From positions 88,613-152,612 of the forward strand of contig SADC01000367.1 in assembly GCA_004194705.1 (NCBI GenBank): a stretch of DNA of 64,000 nucleotides, in the 5' to 3' direction. Positions 21,688-33,640 of this stretch are shown here, piece by piece. Position numbers and translations under genes: made by a program. Under the pieces are notes generated by a model. It made no database searches and was not told where the DNA came from. It saw only the letters and a list, made by a program, of their open reading frames with translations. Numbering within the stretch: the stretch's first letter is position 1; each line of letters starts with the position of its first letter. The stretch comes from Ditylenchus dipsaci (lineage: Eukaryota; Nematoda; Chromadorea; Rhabditida; Anguinidae).

Positions 21688-21945
21688 TGTACACCGAAAT
21701 ATACGCGCCAATTTGGTACGCGGTCGTTTTGGTACGAAATTTTTTAGTGAGAATTGTTTCGGTAAGAGATTTTTAGTAAGAAATTTTTCGGTGACAGCAC
21801 GAAAAACGGTATTTTGGTAAGAGATTTTTAATACGCGGTTATTTCGGTAAGTAATTTTTTGTTAACAGCACGAAAAATTTCGTATAAAAACGACCGCGTA
21901 CCAAAACGACCAAGTACCAAATTGGCGCGTATATTTCGGTGTACA
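21688..21945. mobile_element. Foldback element near H2B
   Basis: TGTACACCGAAATATACGCG then CCAATTTGGTACGCGGTCG at the left, with its complement at 21885-21945. The interior repeats TTTCGGTAAG(A/T)(A/G)ATTTTT. No target duplication is obvious. Confidence 0.6.
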
Positions 21946-22937
21946 GCACATTTTTTGGCTGTAAATTTATCAACAAACACAGACCAAACACTAATAAAAG
22001 CCAATAAGGCTAATTAAAATTACACACCAAAATACTGATTGCTTTTAGCAATTTTATTATTTTCCCAGTAAACCATACACACGGGTGTTTGCGCACCGGC
22101 ATTCGTGCACGACACTTGCGTACCAAAATATATTTTATGATTAAACCCTGCTGGACCATTCTCAAGAGGTCTGAATCATCATAGATGGTCCTTAACCATC
22201 TTCAATATTCTTGAAGTATCCTGAATGGTCCTTATTCATCCTACAATTAAGAAAAAAAGGTTTGAGCACGTCCTAACGTACCCTGGCTTACCCTGCGCCT
22301 AAGCTAAAAAAATAAAAACTACAGTCAACCCTCGATTTAACGGCCTTCCTTGGGACCGGCCCTGTAGGGCCAAAAGAATAATTTAGTGGTAATCAGTTCT
22401 TAAATGATTTGGAAAAATGCTTTAGAAGACTTTCGAAAACGTCTAATTTTTAAAATGGCGATATTTCACGACTATAATTTTTCAAACTACTCATAGTGTA
22501 TATACAAAAAATGATCAGCATGAAATTCTGAGTCCATCCGAGCAAAGTGGCAGTTCGAGTATCGGAGTGATAATGATTGAAAAAATAATGGTGCAGTTTT
22601 TATTGGACACCCTGTGGAAACACCGCAGAAAAAATGAGAGACACACAAATAAATGTGTTTGAAAGTACTCAGCTTCATTGTGTTTTAGGTGCCCGTGTGA
22701 TTTTGATAATGAGAAATTTATCACGAAAATATAGCTTTTTAAAAAATCTTGACGTTTCCTTATCAATTTTTAAAATTTCGCCATAATCTTGAAATAGTGC
22801 TGTTATTCCAAGGTTATCCTGTTATTCTCTAGCTGTTATCTAGTGAGTAGCGTATCCAGTGTCAGAATTAAGGATTTCCTTAGCGAAAATAAATTTTTGC
22901 GCAAAAGACGGATAAATTTTCCAAGGAATATGTTTGT

Positions 22938-23193
22938 TAAAGGGGCATGCCCGTGCGCGACACGGAGAGAAGGCGGGGACCAGCAACTGTTTTCTTTCTT
23001 GATAAATTTTTAAATGCGTTTTCATCTGAATTTTTTTAGTTTTCTGCCTAGTTTTTAAAAGTAGTATATGATCACTGATATTATACTACTTTTAAAAAAA
23101 TTTGACGCAAGACAAGTTAAAAATGTAACGATTCAAAAAAATTTGCTGGTCCTCCGCCTTAACTTTTTGAAACGCACGGACATGCCCTTTAAA
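22938..23193. mobile_element. Foldback element with TTTAAAGGG(G)CATG ends
   Basis: The left end TTAAAGGGGCATGCCCGTGC and GGCGGGGACCAGCAA mirror the right end TTGCTGGTCCTCCGCC and CGGACATGCCCTTTAAA. Confidence 0.55.
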
Positions 23194-23205
23194 TTGGGTC
23201 TAACT

Positions 23206-23405
23206 CAGGGCTGCCAGATGTCCTTATTTATAAAGATTTGTCCTTATTTTGGGATTCCAAATCTTATTTTTTTATGGAATTTTCAGTAAAAATCTTATTT
23301 GTTAGCCGCAAAAGAGCCATAAGCACTGTATAAAATAGCATATTCTGTCAAAATTCCATAAAATGTCCTTACTTGATCAAATATCCTTATTTTTGAAAAA
23401 AAATA
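23206..23405. mobile_element. hAT-like MITE, copy 1
   Basis: Begins CAGGGCTGCCAGATGTCCTT and repeats TCCTTATTTT...; the same words occur in complement at 54310-54518. The right end is eroded. Confidence 0.45.
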
Positions 23406-23824
23406 AAGAGCCGTCGTTTAACTTCCGGAAGTTTACCTTTTTTGAATTTGAGCATAATTTGGTAAGCTTTCCAATGGTATAACCAAAAAGTTTGCGCGAG
23501 CTTTAGTTTAAAACGCTTTTTTCTCAAAACATTCACAGGTCTCCAAAAAATAAAAATTTCCAGAAAGAAAGAGCTTCAACGTGATATTATTTCAAGTATG
23601 CATAATGTATAGTGGGCAAGAACCAGACAAAAATAGATAGGAAGTGCCCGCCCACTTTCAAAGACATATTGATCCACGAATGTTAACAAAAATGACAAAA
23701 GCAGTATTTGTAACTCCACATAACATGCTCTCCGAAAAAAATAAAAAATGGGGTCAAAATTCTAGGTAACAAAATTTACAATAACTGCTTCAAAATTACA
23801 GAAAGCGGGTTTCAAATGTACAGC

Positions 23825-23830
23825 TTTATT
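23825..23830 (-). terminator. Polyadenylation signal AATAAA
   Basis: AATAAA on the minus strand, 5 nt after the stop codon of the unidentified gene ending at 23836. Confidence 0.6.
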
Positions 23831-23835
23831 GTCAA

Positions 23836-26286
23836 TCACAATCTTATAGTTTTCATAGTCATTGCTGTGGACATCTTTCTAGCTTCCTGTTTTACTAAAC
23901 TATATTTGGTTATGTTCATTTCCACCAGTCCATTCATCAATATTAACTGGTCAGGCACTGACAACTGTAGAGAATCGGCCACCACCTGCACTGAGGTGTA
24001 TTTGGCTAGGAGCACCAATTGGTGAAGGTCACAGACCAGGGAGGCGATCCATTGTTGAAGACTGGCATCAGACGGAAAACTTTTGAGACTGGTCAACATA
24101 GCCAATAGTTTGCCTGTGTATTCCTTGCCTAGTAGTCTGCAAATATGTCATAATTATGAATTGACATAGTATTTGACTACAAACTTGTGGTGGTTTAAGT
24201 CGATCACAGCTGAGAAATTCTCGTTTTTCCAGTCCACTGAGTCGGCTCGCTTACAGGAATACCCATAAAGTTGAAGATTGGAGGACAAATCACTTGAAAT
24301 TAGGTATTTGAATTATAGACAAGTCGGAAAATACAAAAACTCGGGCGATAAATAGGCGGGCATGCCCGTTTATTAGAGTGAATACGGTAAGTTATTTTAC
24401 GGACTTAAAACAAACCCTTTTCCTTAGTGTTGGATTCAGCCGGTTAAGCGAACCGCTCGGTTCACCGAAAACTGAGTTTTTTCGGCAATAAAGCGAAACC
24501 GAAAACCGGGTTCAGAAAAAGCGGGAAAACCGAATACGGGTTTTAGCGAATTACAGGTTTATTTACGACAAAATTTAACCAAAAACCGGGGACAGGTTGG
24601 TTAACCGACCGAAAAAAATTGCAAGAACCAGAACCGGAAACCGGCTTGGAAACATTTTGAAACCGGTTTTTTAAAAACTGAGCCATCTTAAAAAAACAAA
24701 CCGAATCCAACCCTACTTTTCTTTTTAATACGCCCAATAGGAATTTGTAGACCTGTATATTCTGACTCAGAATTTCACGCTGAACACGATGGTGCGGGTC
24801 CTTCTCGCTTCAATTATTGACGGAGTAGGTGAAAAGGGTCCGGAGGGTAACAAGTTGTGGATGGTCGAAATCCAGCTAGATATCCACAAGTTTTCAAGTG
24901 GTGCGCTGTGATTTTTATAGTATGACCGCAAGGAACTCAGCTTTCTATTGATAATTAACATAGCCTGTTTTTATTCATAAAGTCTATCTAAATCACCTCT
25001 TATTTGTTAGTATTGGGATTCTCATTGTGTCCAACTCTGACTTCCTGTTATAAAAGCGTGGCAAAATATGCGAAAAAATATTTAAGTTGGGTGGCGAATT
25101 TCCTCTATCTTTTTTTCGATTATGAAATTATTGGTTTGACACTGTATTCTTGTTCAGCGTGGCAGGGAACTGCAAAAAGTGCTAAATTTAGCACCGTTTT
25201 AGCACCAAAAAAAGTGCTAAAATAGTGCCAAAGAAAACCATAAATTACTCTTTTTTGCGTTAGATCAAGTCTTGGATAAAAACTTATAAATATTCTACTG
25301 TTAGTCAACTACAAAATGAGATATCGTACATTGAATTTGGTAGTATAGAGTAAAAGATATGAGGATTCAGATTACGAACAAAAAAAGGTGCTAAAAAGGT
25401 GCTAAAATGGATTTTAGCACCTTTTTAGCACTACTTTTTGTGTGTTTTCATACCATCATATCTTTTACTCTGTGCTACGAAATTTAATGTACGATAGCTA
25501 ATTTTGTAGCTGACTAATAGTAGAATATTTATTGGTTTTTATCCAAGACCTGATCTCACGCGAAAAAAGAGTAATCTAGAATTTTCTTTAGCACTATTTT
25601 AGCACTGTTTTTGGTGCTAAAACGGTGCTAAATAAGCACTTTTTGCAGTTCCCTGCAGCGTGTTCGATTTTCTTATAAAACTGCTTTAAAAATTCATGAG
25701 TCACTGTCGAATTTCAAATTCCGCTCAAGACAAAATCATTTAAGAGGCGAAAAAAAATCAACATTTGAATAATTTTTGTTAACCTTCATCCTATCGACAC
25801 ATTTACACTGACCTTATGTGGTCGATTATTACTATAAGTAGTAGCATTACCTGGTTTGTCCGTCATAAGTCCACAGAGCACTGCTTTCACTGGCCTTGCA
25901 TATGCGCAGGCTGTCCAAACCATGGATCAAGTCTAATCCTGTGCATTCTCTCTGTTTGGCTGCTAGAATGGCTATTCTCTCACCTGCCAGAAGGGGAAAT
26001 AAGCACTTAAAGACGCACAATTAATGTCCCTTAAAAATGCCAAAAACTTCTACATGAACAAGACTAGAAGACAATGACTTCAAGGAGTTTTCGTTCGGAA
26101 ATTGCCTGGAGATCTGTTCCACCTTGTTTTCTTTTTGATCCTCTGGGCTTCATTAAGCTGAGAGTTGGCTCCAAAAAAGCTTCTAATGAGGGGTGTGTTG
26201 TAGCAAAAGAGATTGCCTTTGGCCGGTTGATCTGTAGATAACAGCCTGTAAGCTTCCTCCATGTTTTTGAGAAAAGTATGACCAGC
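23836..26286 (-). CDS. Unidentified spliced gene, 3' exons
   Basis: Three coding blocks read on the minus strand. (1) 26286-25851: AGHTFLKNMEEAYRLLSTDQ, CYNTPLIRSFFGANSQLNEA, KFLAFLRDINCASLSAYF and, after further single-base frame changes, AILAAKQRECTGLDLIHGLD and RICKASESSALWTYDGQ, ending at donor CAG|GTAATG. (2) about 24292-24184: DLSSNLQLYGYSCKRADSV and WKNENFSAVIDLNHHK. (3) 24136-23836 after TTTGCAG: LLGKEYTGKLLAMLTSLKSF, LQQWIASLVCDLHQLVLLAK and a basic end MKTIRL, stop, then AATAAA. The protein looks soluble and helical. I do not recognise the family. The frame changes inside block 1 (about 26130, 26060 and 25985) resemble the indels in H3. Confidence 0.55.
24363..24392. repeat. Single end of a family M MITE
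   Basis: TTTATTAGAGTGAATACGGTA resembles the right ends of the TA-target elements at 43022-43180 and 44864-45090. No partner end is seen. Confidence 0.35.
25163..25655. mobile_element. hAT-type palindromic MITE with 8-bp target duplication
   Basis: Inverted ends CAGGGAACTGCAAAAAGTGC and complement; almost the whole 493 bp is palindromic about 25412. The interior repeats AAAAGTGCTAAA and TTTTAGCACC. Flanks CAGCGTGG (25155-25162) and CAGCGTGT (25656-25663) match at 7 of 8 bases. CAGGG ends and 8-bp duplications are typical of hAT elements. Confidence 0.75.
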
Positions 26287-26599
26287 CTAAAGATATTTTC
26301 ATTTGTATAACACTTAAAAGCTGGTTTGTATTAATACGAGCAATTTGTCTAGAATTTCTCGCTGAGCAAGATAGGAGGAAAAATTCTTTCGAAAAGTGCT
26401 CTTATCGTGGAACCTCCCACGGCTGAAGCACACTCTTTGGGTGGCCCAGAAGTGCGTTTTTTCAAGGTTAAGTATTTTATGGCTGTTTAAACGATAAAAA
26501 CGGCCAAAAAAGTGTAAGAAGGACATTTTTAAAAAGTAAAATTTTCGAGTGCCTTGGTCCCCCTATGGTTTTTGGTCATTTTTGACTTAATTACCACTA

Positions 26600-26930
26600 T
26601 TGAAACTGAAAAGATAAAATTTGAGCATAGTTTTGTAAACTGGGGCCTACCGCATAAATAAACTCTGGTATGCATACATGTTTTATGCATCCAGAGTAAC
26701 TTTCGAGTGATTTGTGTCTAAGGTATGTGGGTGTGCGCATCTCAACTCCAAGCCTCCAAGCCTCCAAGCCCCCAAGCCCCTGCGCCCCCGAAGGGGGCGC
26801 AGGGGGCTTGAGATGCGCGCACACACTTACCTTAGACATGATTCCGAGAAGTACTCTTGACCATAAAATGCATATAGAGTCTTTTTTGCCACGGCCCAGT
26901 TGAAAAACATGGTGAGGCAGTCGAAGAATG
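26600..26930. mobile_element. Shared central hairpin module, isolated copy
   Basis: Carries GCATCCAGAGTAACTTTCG, TGTCTAAGGTATGTGGGTGT, a C/G-rich hairpin around GCGCCCCCGAAGGGGGCGC, and ACTTACCTTAGACATGATTC. The same module forms the centre of families A and B. It lies beside, and may interrupt, an exon of the unidentified minus-strand gene. Confidence 0.6.
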
Positions 26931-26934
26931 AAAC

Positions 26935-29900
26935 ATAAGATCAAGCGCCTCTATGGAACCAGTGATAATTTGCTCGCCTCGTACATTGCTGAAGCCGTTT
27001 TTCGTGAGAACTGTCGTGCAAGGAATCAGAATTATTTCAGAAAATTTGTTGAACAACTCGTGAAAATTTATGAATGTCAGTGTGTCGCCGAAAGAAGAAA
27101 ATAAAATTGGTTAAAATAGAAGCGAAAAATAAAAAAAATCAACAGGGGGACCAACGCGAAAAATGGGACCTATTGTCGTATAGGCCCCAGAAATCTCAGG
27201 GCTTTCTTTCCAAAATTAAAGATTTTACCATTGAGTTAAAAAAATTCCATAAAGATAGGTCCGAATGCTGTGAAAAAAGTTTTCGAAATTTTTTTTCCGA
27301 CATAAAAAGTGCTCGACACAAATTTTTAGATTTTGCCTCAAACTTTTAGTTTGCACATTTTAAAAGTCCGTTCATTTCTGTACCAGAGAACTCAAAAAAT
27401 GTTGTGAAAGAAGGTGACAGTGTGAAGTTGCGCCAACTTTTGTAAACATAATCGTTGAAAAATTTATTGCCCAATTCTCGCCCATTATGCATTGTGCATT
27501 GTTAAAATAATATGTTATTCGACGCAGGAGGCAACGGTCCTTCTTTTTGTCAGATCGAATTGGCTGAAAAGCTTAAAAGATCTTGACAAAAAAGCGTTTC
27601 AAAACCAAACTATCATTTTCATGTATAAAATTTTTGACTTCTTTTGTCATTTTTTCAAAAAAAATAATCTCCCTGAAACTTTCTGAGTAAAATATCAGAA
27701 AGCTCTACTAATATTGCATGAGATAGCTAAAAAATTTTTTGAAAAAAGGGTGGACAGTGAGAATTTATAGGGTTGTTACACAGTTAACTCGATTTTTTCT
27801 AAAATTTTGACCTCATTTCTTGTTTTTATGCTACTTTTTTTCTAAAACTTTGAGCCCGTTACCCCAAGTTCGAGAGCCTAGAATGTTGGCTATCCAATGG
27901 TATGAAAATTTCTTGGTTTGGTTCACGAAAATGCAAATATTTTATCGCAAACACTTTCGAATTATTTCGAATTATTTTCGAACTTTTAATTCGAAATAGT
28001 TCGAAATAATTCGAAAGTGTTTGCAATAAAATATTCGCATTTTCGTGAACCAAACTAAGAAATTTTCATACCGTTGGATAGCCAACATTCTAGGCTTTCG
28101 AACGTGGGGTAACGTGCTCAAAATTTTAGAAAAAAAGTGGCATAAAAACAAGAAATAAGGTCAAAATTTTAGAAAAAATCGAGTTAACTGTGTAACAACC
28201 CTAAGAATTTATGAACAATTTAATAAATATAATCATATTAGAGTTGAACCCTTTCTTAGAGCGAAATTTTTTTCGCCTGTGAAATTGCAGAATCCGACAC
28301 CAAATCATGATCAGCGTGTCTGGTTTGCTTATAAAACTATTTTTAAAATCAGTTTCTGCTGTCAAATTTAAATTCCTCTCGACACAAGAAACATTTAAAT
28401 TCGAATTATGAATTTAATTTGAAATAATTTTTGTCTTGCGAAGAATTTGGAAGACAAGAGTGAATTTATTTTTCCAAGAGTAGTTTCTTAAGCAAACCAG
28501 ACACGCTGATCACGAATCCGGTGTCGGATTCTGCAATTTCACTGGCGAAAAAAAATTTTTTCGTTAAAAACATTTTGACTTTAAAACGATCATGTTCATT
28601 AAATTGTTCATAACTTCTCACTGTCCACCCTTTCTCCAAGATTTTTTTCAGATATCTCATGCAATATTAGTAGAGCTTTCTGATATTTTACTCAAAAAGT
28701 TTGAGGGAGATCAATTTTTTTTAAATGACAAAAGAAGTCAAAAATTTTATACCTGAAAATGAAAGTTTGGCGCTACTGTAATATACCCCCCCCCCCCAAA
28801 AGCGCTACTGTAATATACCCCCCCCCCCTCCCAAAATCGACCTACTGTCATATACCTTTCCCCAAAAACCGACTTTTTAGGGATGGTCAAAAACCATTTT
28901 TACACAATAATTTCGCCATAAAAAGACCAGAAAAGCAATTTAAATGGGATTGCGGGCTGTATTAGGAGGGGAAGGGAATAATACAGGGGCAACTTCTCGA
29001 GATGGTTGGGATCCTTAGAGTATTAATTCTCTAAGCGTCTAAGGGTGCTTTCAAACCCAGGAACTTGTGGTGCAGGCATAAGTATAAGTACTTTTCATGG
29101 ACCAAACAGATCAGCGGGGTGGACCTCGCGGGTTTACTCATAGGCCTAGTACTTTTTGAGTGCTAGGCTGGATTTTTGGATGCTGGGCCTCTGGCCCGGC
29201 TTTGTAGAGCGAGGGGAAATGCTCTTCGGAGAAAAAATAAAGATGTTGAACATGGTTTTGAATACTGGGCCTACCGCATAAATAACTCTGGTATGCATGT
29301 TTTTTCATGCATCCAGAGTCGCTTTCGAGTGATTTGTGTCTAAGCTATGTGGGTGTGCGCATCTCAACTCGAAGCCCCAAGCCCCCTGCGCCCCCGAAGG
29401 GGCGCAGGGGGCTTGAGAGTTAGAGATGCGCGCACTCACTTACCTTAGACATGATTCCGAGATGTACTCTTGACCATAAAATGCATATAGAGTCTCTTTT
29501 TGCCACGGCCCGAGTTGAAAAACATGGTAAAACAGCCAAAAAAAGTGGCCCCTGTATTATTCCCTTCCCCTCCCAATACAGCCCATAATCCCTTTTAAAC
29601 TGCTTTTCTGGTCCCTTTATGGCAAAATTATTGCATAAAAATGGTTTTTAGAAACTCCCAAAAAAGTCGGTTTTTGGGGGGGGGGGTATATGACAGTAGG
29701 TCCGATTTTTTTTGGGGAGGGGGGGGGGTTATATGACAGTAGCGTCGATAGTTTTGATTTGAAACGCTTTTTTGTCAAGATCTTTTAAGCTTTTCAGTTA
29801 ATTCGATCTGACAAAAAGAAGGACCGTTGCCTCCTGCGTCGAATAACATATTATTTTAACAATGCACAATGCATAATGGGCGAGAATTGGGCAATAAATT

Positions 29901-30934
29901 TTTCAACGATTATGTTTACATTTGTTTACTTAGGGAACCCTGCTTTAAAAGCACATTTTCACTAAAGTAGCTGACTACTTAGACACTCACAAAAGACCAG
30001 TAAGACGTATATTTTGACACAAAGGTTTGATGTCGTCTTGATTTACACTGACTTAGTCAACGCCTAAGGCTTCGCCTAAGAAAAAAAGTTGATTTTGAAT
30101 AAGGCCGCCTCACCACCCCCCCCCCCACGAAGTTACAAGTGCCAAGACTCGAAGGAAGTAAAGAGGGACTAGTAGATGGATTTATCTATAGCATTTTAAC
30201 GAGATAGTATTTAACGCTATTATTTGCTATTATTTGACAAGTGCCAAGATGTGTCTCCAAAAAAGACTCACGCATGGAGCCAGCTCGAACAGTGGCAATA
30301 ATTCAGCGGAGGTGTATTGGTCGATCAGGGGAACAAATTTGTTGAACTCAGAAAAGTCAGATCCACACTCGCACTTGCTTCCAGAAATCAAAGGGCCTTC
30401 GAGCAGTCTGGTATGCCAGGGTCTGGCCTCAACAACTTATGGTATACACTCTAGTGCCTATTGACAAAATTGTACCTGTTTGGCCATAGCTTTCAACCTA
30501 TTGGATAAAACTAATAGGGAAGGCTTCTCCTTGCTGCTCAAAGCGTAGTAATTGTCAAATTGGTTGGCTTCACTATCTTCGGCTATGTGCAAACAATGTG
30601 TGATGATCCAGTGAAAAAAGTTTCTATTGCAGGATAGCAAAGGTCGGAGCACTTCAATACACTGGTTTTGGAATTTTAAAGTGGTGGTAGCACTGGGGGC
30701 GTGTGGGGTCAGCTAAGCATTACTTATTGATTAGGGTCGAAAATAGTTAGTCAACCAACCATAGCCAGTGCAAAAGGGCGTTGAAAGGCTCTAGCGGTAA
30801 TGTCGAACATGGTGGAGTGTTGAACAAGCATGTATAGTCCTAGCTGCTGGTTGTAGATGGAGGAAAAGGATCCGTGAACATTTTCTGAGCTCATTATCCA
30901 GATGGCTACCTTCAAGTCAGTGATTATTCGGTAC
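26935..30934 (-). CDS. Unidentified spliced gene, upstream exons
   Basis: Probably the 5' part of the gene ending at 23836. Exons on the minus strand: from about 30934 to 30760, VAIWIMSSENVHGSFSSIYN then QQLGLYMLVQHSTMFDITAR, ending at donor GTTGGT; a 47-nt intron; 30712-30476, TLKFQNQCIEVLRPLLSC, RNFFHWIITHCLHIAEDSE and PSLLVLSNRLKAMAKQ, in phase across both ends, with donor GTACAA; 30407-30272, LLEGPLISGSKCECGSDF and EFNKFVPLIDQYTSAELLPL, ending at donor GTGAGT. Then, beyond a 3 kb stretch of nested palindromes, 27057-26935 encodes LFNKFSEIILIPCTTVLTK and GEQIITGSIEALDL. Linking these exons into one gene is inference from strand, order and style. No domain recognised; the start is not visible. 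Confidence 0.5.
27770..28203. mobile_element. Palindromic element, about 430 bp
   Basis: AGGGTTGTTACACAGTTAAC with its complement at the right, and GATAGCCAACATTCTAGGC-type arms around the centre at about 27985, where TTCGAATTATTTCGAA-like words sit. Confidence 0.7.
28240..28620. mobile_element. Foldback element
   Basis: AATTGCAGAATCCGACACC and GATCAGCGTGTCTGGTTTGC at the left are answered by GCAAACCAGACACGCTGATC and GGTGTCGGATTCTGCAATT at 28490-28545. Confidence 0.65.
28769..29746. mobile_element. Foldback family A, complete copy
   Basis: 978 bp. Ends GGCGCTACTGTAATATACC and ...ATATGACAGTAGCGTC are inverted and followed by long C- or G-runs and CGACCTACTGTCATATACC. Arms of about 230 bp surround the shared central hairpin. 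GAAAGTTT (28761-28768) and GATAGTTT (29747-29754) are a 7/8 target duplication, and the inverted partner arm at about 27607-27625 shows the uninterrupted sequence. Confidence 0.8.
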
Positions 30935-31021
30935 TTATCACGTTTAACACGCCACCCCCCCCCCCGGCCCACTCCCAAATTTTGTAAAAGTCAAACAAAA
31001 ACACGTTCTAAGCACTTTTTC

Positions 31022-31865
31022 CTGCTTAACATGATACACTTAACATTTGTAAACAGTTTCCGATAAAAAAAAATTGAAAGTTTTTTCAAAAAAACTTTTG
31101 ACTAAAACTCATGTAAGCCAGATGGTCTTTTTGAAGAATTTTAAGGGTACTTTTGACTTAATTTTGGTCAGATATAAGAAAGGCTAATCATTTTTTGTAG
31201 CAGAAATACTTTTTTCGTGGCAAATTTTTATTTTGCCTGATTTTATTAAAATTTTTTGTCTTTTCACAAAATTGATAATACCATCATGTAGCCCTACTCT
31301 TCTAGTTTCTAATGATGTATCGTTTCATCAAACGTCTTTGCAAAATTTAGTACAAAAAAATTCAAAGCATGAAGCAAATAAAAAAAATTGCTTCATACTT
31401 TTAATTTTTTGCACTAAATTTTGCAAAGACGTTTGATGAAACGATACCTCATTAGAAACTAGGAGAGTAGGGCTACATGATGGTATTATCACTTTTGTGA
31501 AAAGACAAAAAATTTTAATAAAATCAGGCAAAATAAAAATTTGCCACAAAAAAAAGTTTGGCTTATTACTTGGTCCATCTGGTGTAAATTTTAGGCTTTA
31601 GGCCCAGGCAAGGGTAGGTCAGCGTATGTTAGGATAGACTAAAACATGTTTTTTTTACCTTTTAAAGCTGGAAAGCAGTTTTAAGCCCGTCCTAACTTAT
31701 CCTGGTCTACCCTTGCCTGAGTCTATAAAATGCAAAAGTAATTGAAAAATGACACTAAAATACCCTAAAAAACCATCTGGCCTTCATGAGTTGGAGTAAA
31801 AATTTTCTGAAAAATTTTCAAGCGGAAACTGTTTAGAAACGTTTCTTGTATCGTATTAAGCAGAA
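31022..31865. mobile_element. Nested foldbacks
   Basis: Outer arms (TTTTTCCTGCTTAACATGAT..., AGCCAGATGGTCTTTTT at the left; AAAAACCATCTGGCC and complement to 31865) enclose an inner near-perfect palindrome at 31197-31553, a family K relative containing CTAGTTTCTAATGATGTATC and complement. Confidence 0.6.
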
Positions 31866-31959
31866 GTAATTGGCTTAGGACCTGTTTTCGGGTCATTTTC
31901 CAAAAATTTGGGGGTGTTAAACGGAATAAGTACCGAGTATTCAGCTAAATTAACAGAGT

Positions 31960-32312
31960 GTGTCAAGAAATTTGATACACTGTGAAAGGCCATAACCTTT
32001 TTCTAGATCGAATTCCAGAAATCTGTAAGCACCAATCGACTCAGAAAAAATATTGAATTTTTGGTATATAATGTGAAAAACACAATTTTCGCTTGGTCCC
32101 CCCTGTGGTTTGGGCCTTACCCATCCAGATGCCGTCCATAGACCAGGACCCAAACCACAGGGAGGACCAAGCGAAAAACGTATTTTTCACATTATATACC
32201 CAAAAAGTTGTATATTTTTTCTGAGTCGAGTGATGCTCACAGATTTCCAGAATTCGATCTAGAAAAAAAGTTATAGCCTTTCAAAGTGTATCAAATTTCT
32301 TGACACACCCTG
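31960..32312. mobile_element. Palindromic element, about 350 bp
   Basis: ACAGAGTGTGTCAAGAAATT plus TGATACACTGTGAAAGGC at the left mirrors the right end CAAGAAATT-type complement ending CACACCCTGT. The middle carries GCTTGGTCCCCCCTGTGG and its complement. Confidence 0.65.
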
Positions 32313-33521
32313 TATATTCTAGTTAGACAATTCCATTGATTTTCTACAGTAGCGTCCAAAAGTAATGCAACAAGATTTTTTCGCGGAGTATTTTTTCTTA
32401 ATGCTTTATTTTAATACCTATGTGAATTTGAATACAAAATTCTATTATAGCAGTTTTGTAGCACGTTTTCTCCTCTATCCGATGGCATAAACAGAATCCC
32501 AGAAACCTTTTTGATATTACGCGCTCAACTTACATTTTCCGAAACATGTCATTTTTTAATGCGTCCAAAAGTAATGCAACAAGACTTGATACTGACAGAT
32601 AAAAGTTGTTTTAGAACTTTTTTGTTAGTTTTTGTTATGAAGTGCAAAGCACTTTTTCTTAGCTACAATTAGGTAGGTCAAGCTCTTTTTTAGATGATTT
32701 TAGAAAAAGTTGTGATCTTAAATATAAAAGTGTCGATTTTTAGTTAAAATCAGGTTAAAATTAAGGAAAATTGTTGTTTGAGTGCACAAACAGTGGCTTT
32801 TCTCGAAATTTATTCTATCAAAAGTTTTCATTTAATGCATTATTTTAAAGCTCTTTGATTTCCCTACAAAATGATTTGTCGTACGTTGTGTTAGAATGAC
32901 ACAAGGCTGAAATACAGACGGTTGAAGTTTTTAAAAAAATTAAAAATGACTCAAAATAAGATAAAAACATAGGTTTTTTCTTTTTAAAACTTCAACCGTC
33001 TGTATTTCAGCCTTGTGTCATTCTAACACAACGTACGACAAATCATTTTGTAGGGAAATCAAAGAGCTTTAAAAAATGATTTAAAAAAATGAATTTCAAA
33101 AAATGACATGTTTCGGAAAATGTAAGTTGAGCGCGTAATATCGAAAAGGTTTCTGGGATTCTGTTTATGCATCGGATAGAGGAGAAAACGTGCTACAAAA
33201 CTGCTATAATCGAATTTTGTATTCAAATTCACATAGGTATTAAAATAAAGCATTAAGAAAAAATACTCCGCGAAAAAATCTTCAATCTTCAATCTTCTGA
33301 AAATCTTCATTTTCTTGCATGCCTTCATAATCATGTTTCACATTTAATGATCATGTCTTTTATATTACAGTCACTTCTCATGGTCATGTCTCATGTGACT
33401 TTGTTATGGCTCATGTGACATGGTTTGTTTTCTTCTAATTTTTTGTGTGTCATTACTTTCATACTTTAGTTCTCTGCTCAAGTAAGTGATAAGAAAATTA
33501 TTCTCATCATTTGCAGGTTAT

Positions 33522-33640
33522 TTCGTCCACCCTTATTATTCGGGTGTTGGAACTGATGTCTGCTTCTCCGTCTCTGGTGGTGAAGCTGAAGAGTCAAGTC
33601 CCCAAAGTCTCAGTATTAATTACATGTATGTATGTCTTCG
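33522..33640 (+). other. Possible exon-like open stretch
   Basis: After an acceptor-like TTTGCAG the frame reads GYFVHPYYSGVGTDVCFSVS then GGEAEESSPQSLSINYM. It could be a captured gene fragment inside the Helitron-like segment. No family recognised. Confidence 0.25.

Larger units (their letters stand above)
27425..29925. mobile_element. Stack of nested foldback elements
   Basis: An outer palindrome has its left arm at 27425-27760 and its right arm at 28620-28760 plus 29755-29925 (AACATATTATTTTAACAATG is the complement of CATTGTTAAAATAATATGTT in the left arm). Its loop holds two further palindromes, 27770-28203 and 28240-28620. Its right arm is split by a family A element, 28769-29746. Confidence 0.75.

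Noticed and set aside
28769..28860. Long C-runs as quadruplex regulatory sites of a gene
   Set aside because: They recur at fixed positions inside every family A end, so they belong to the transposon.
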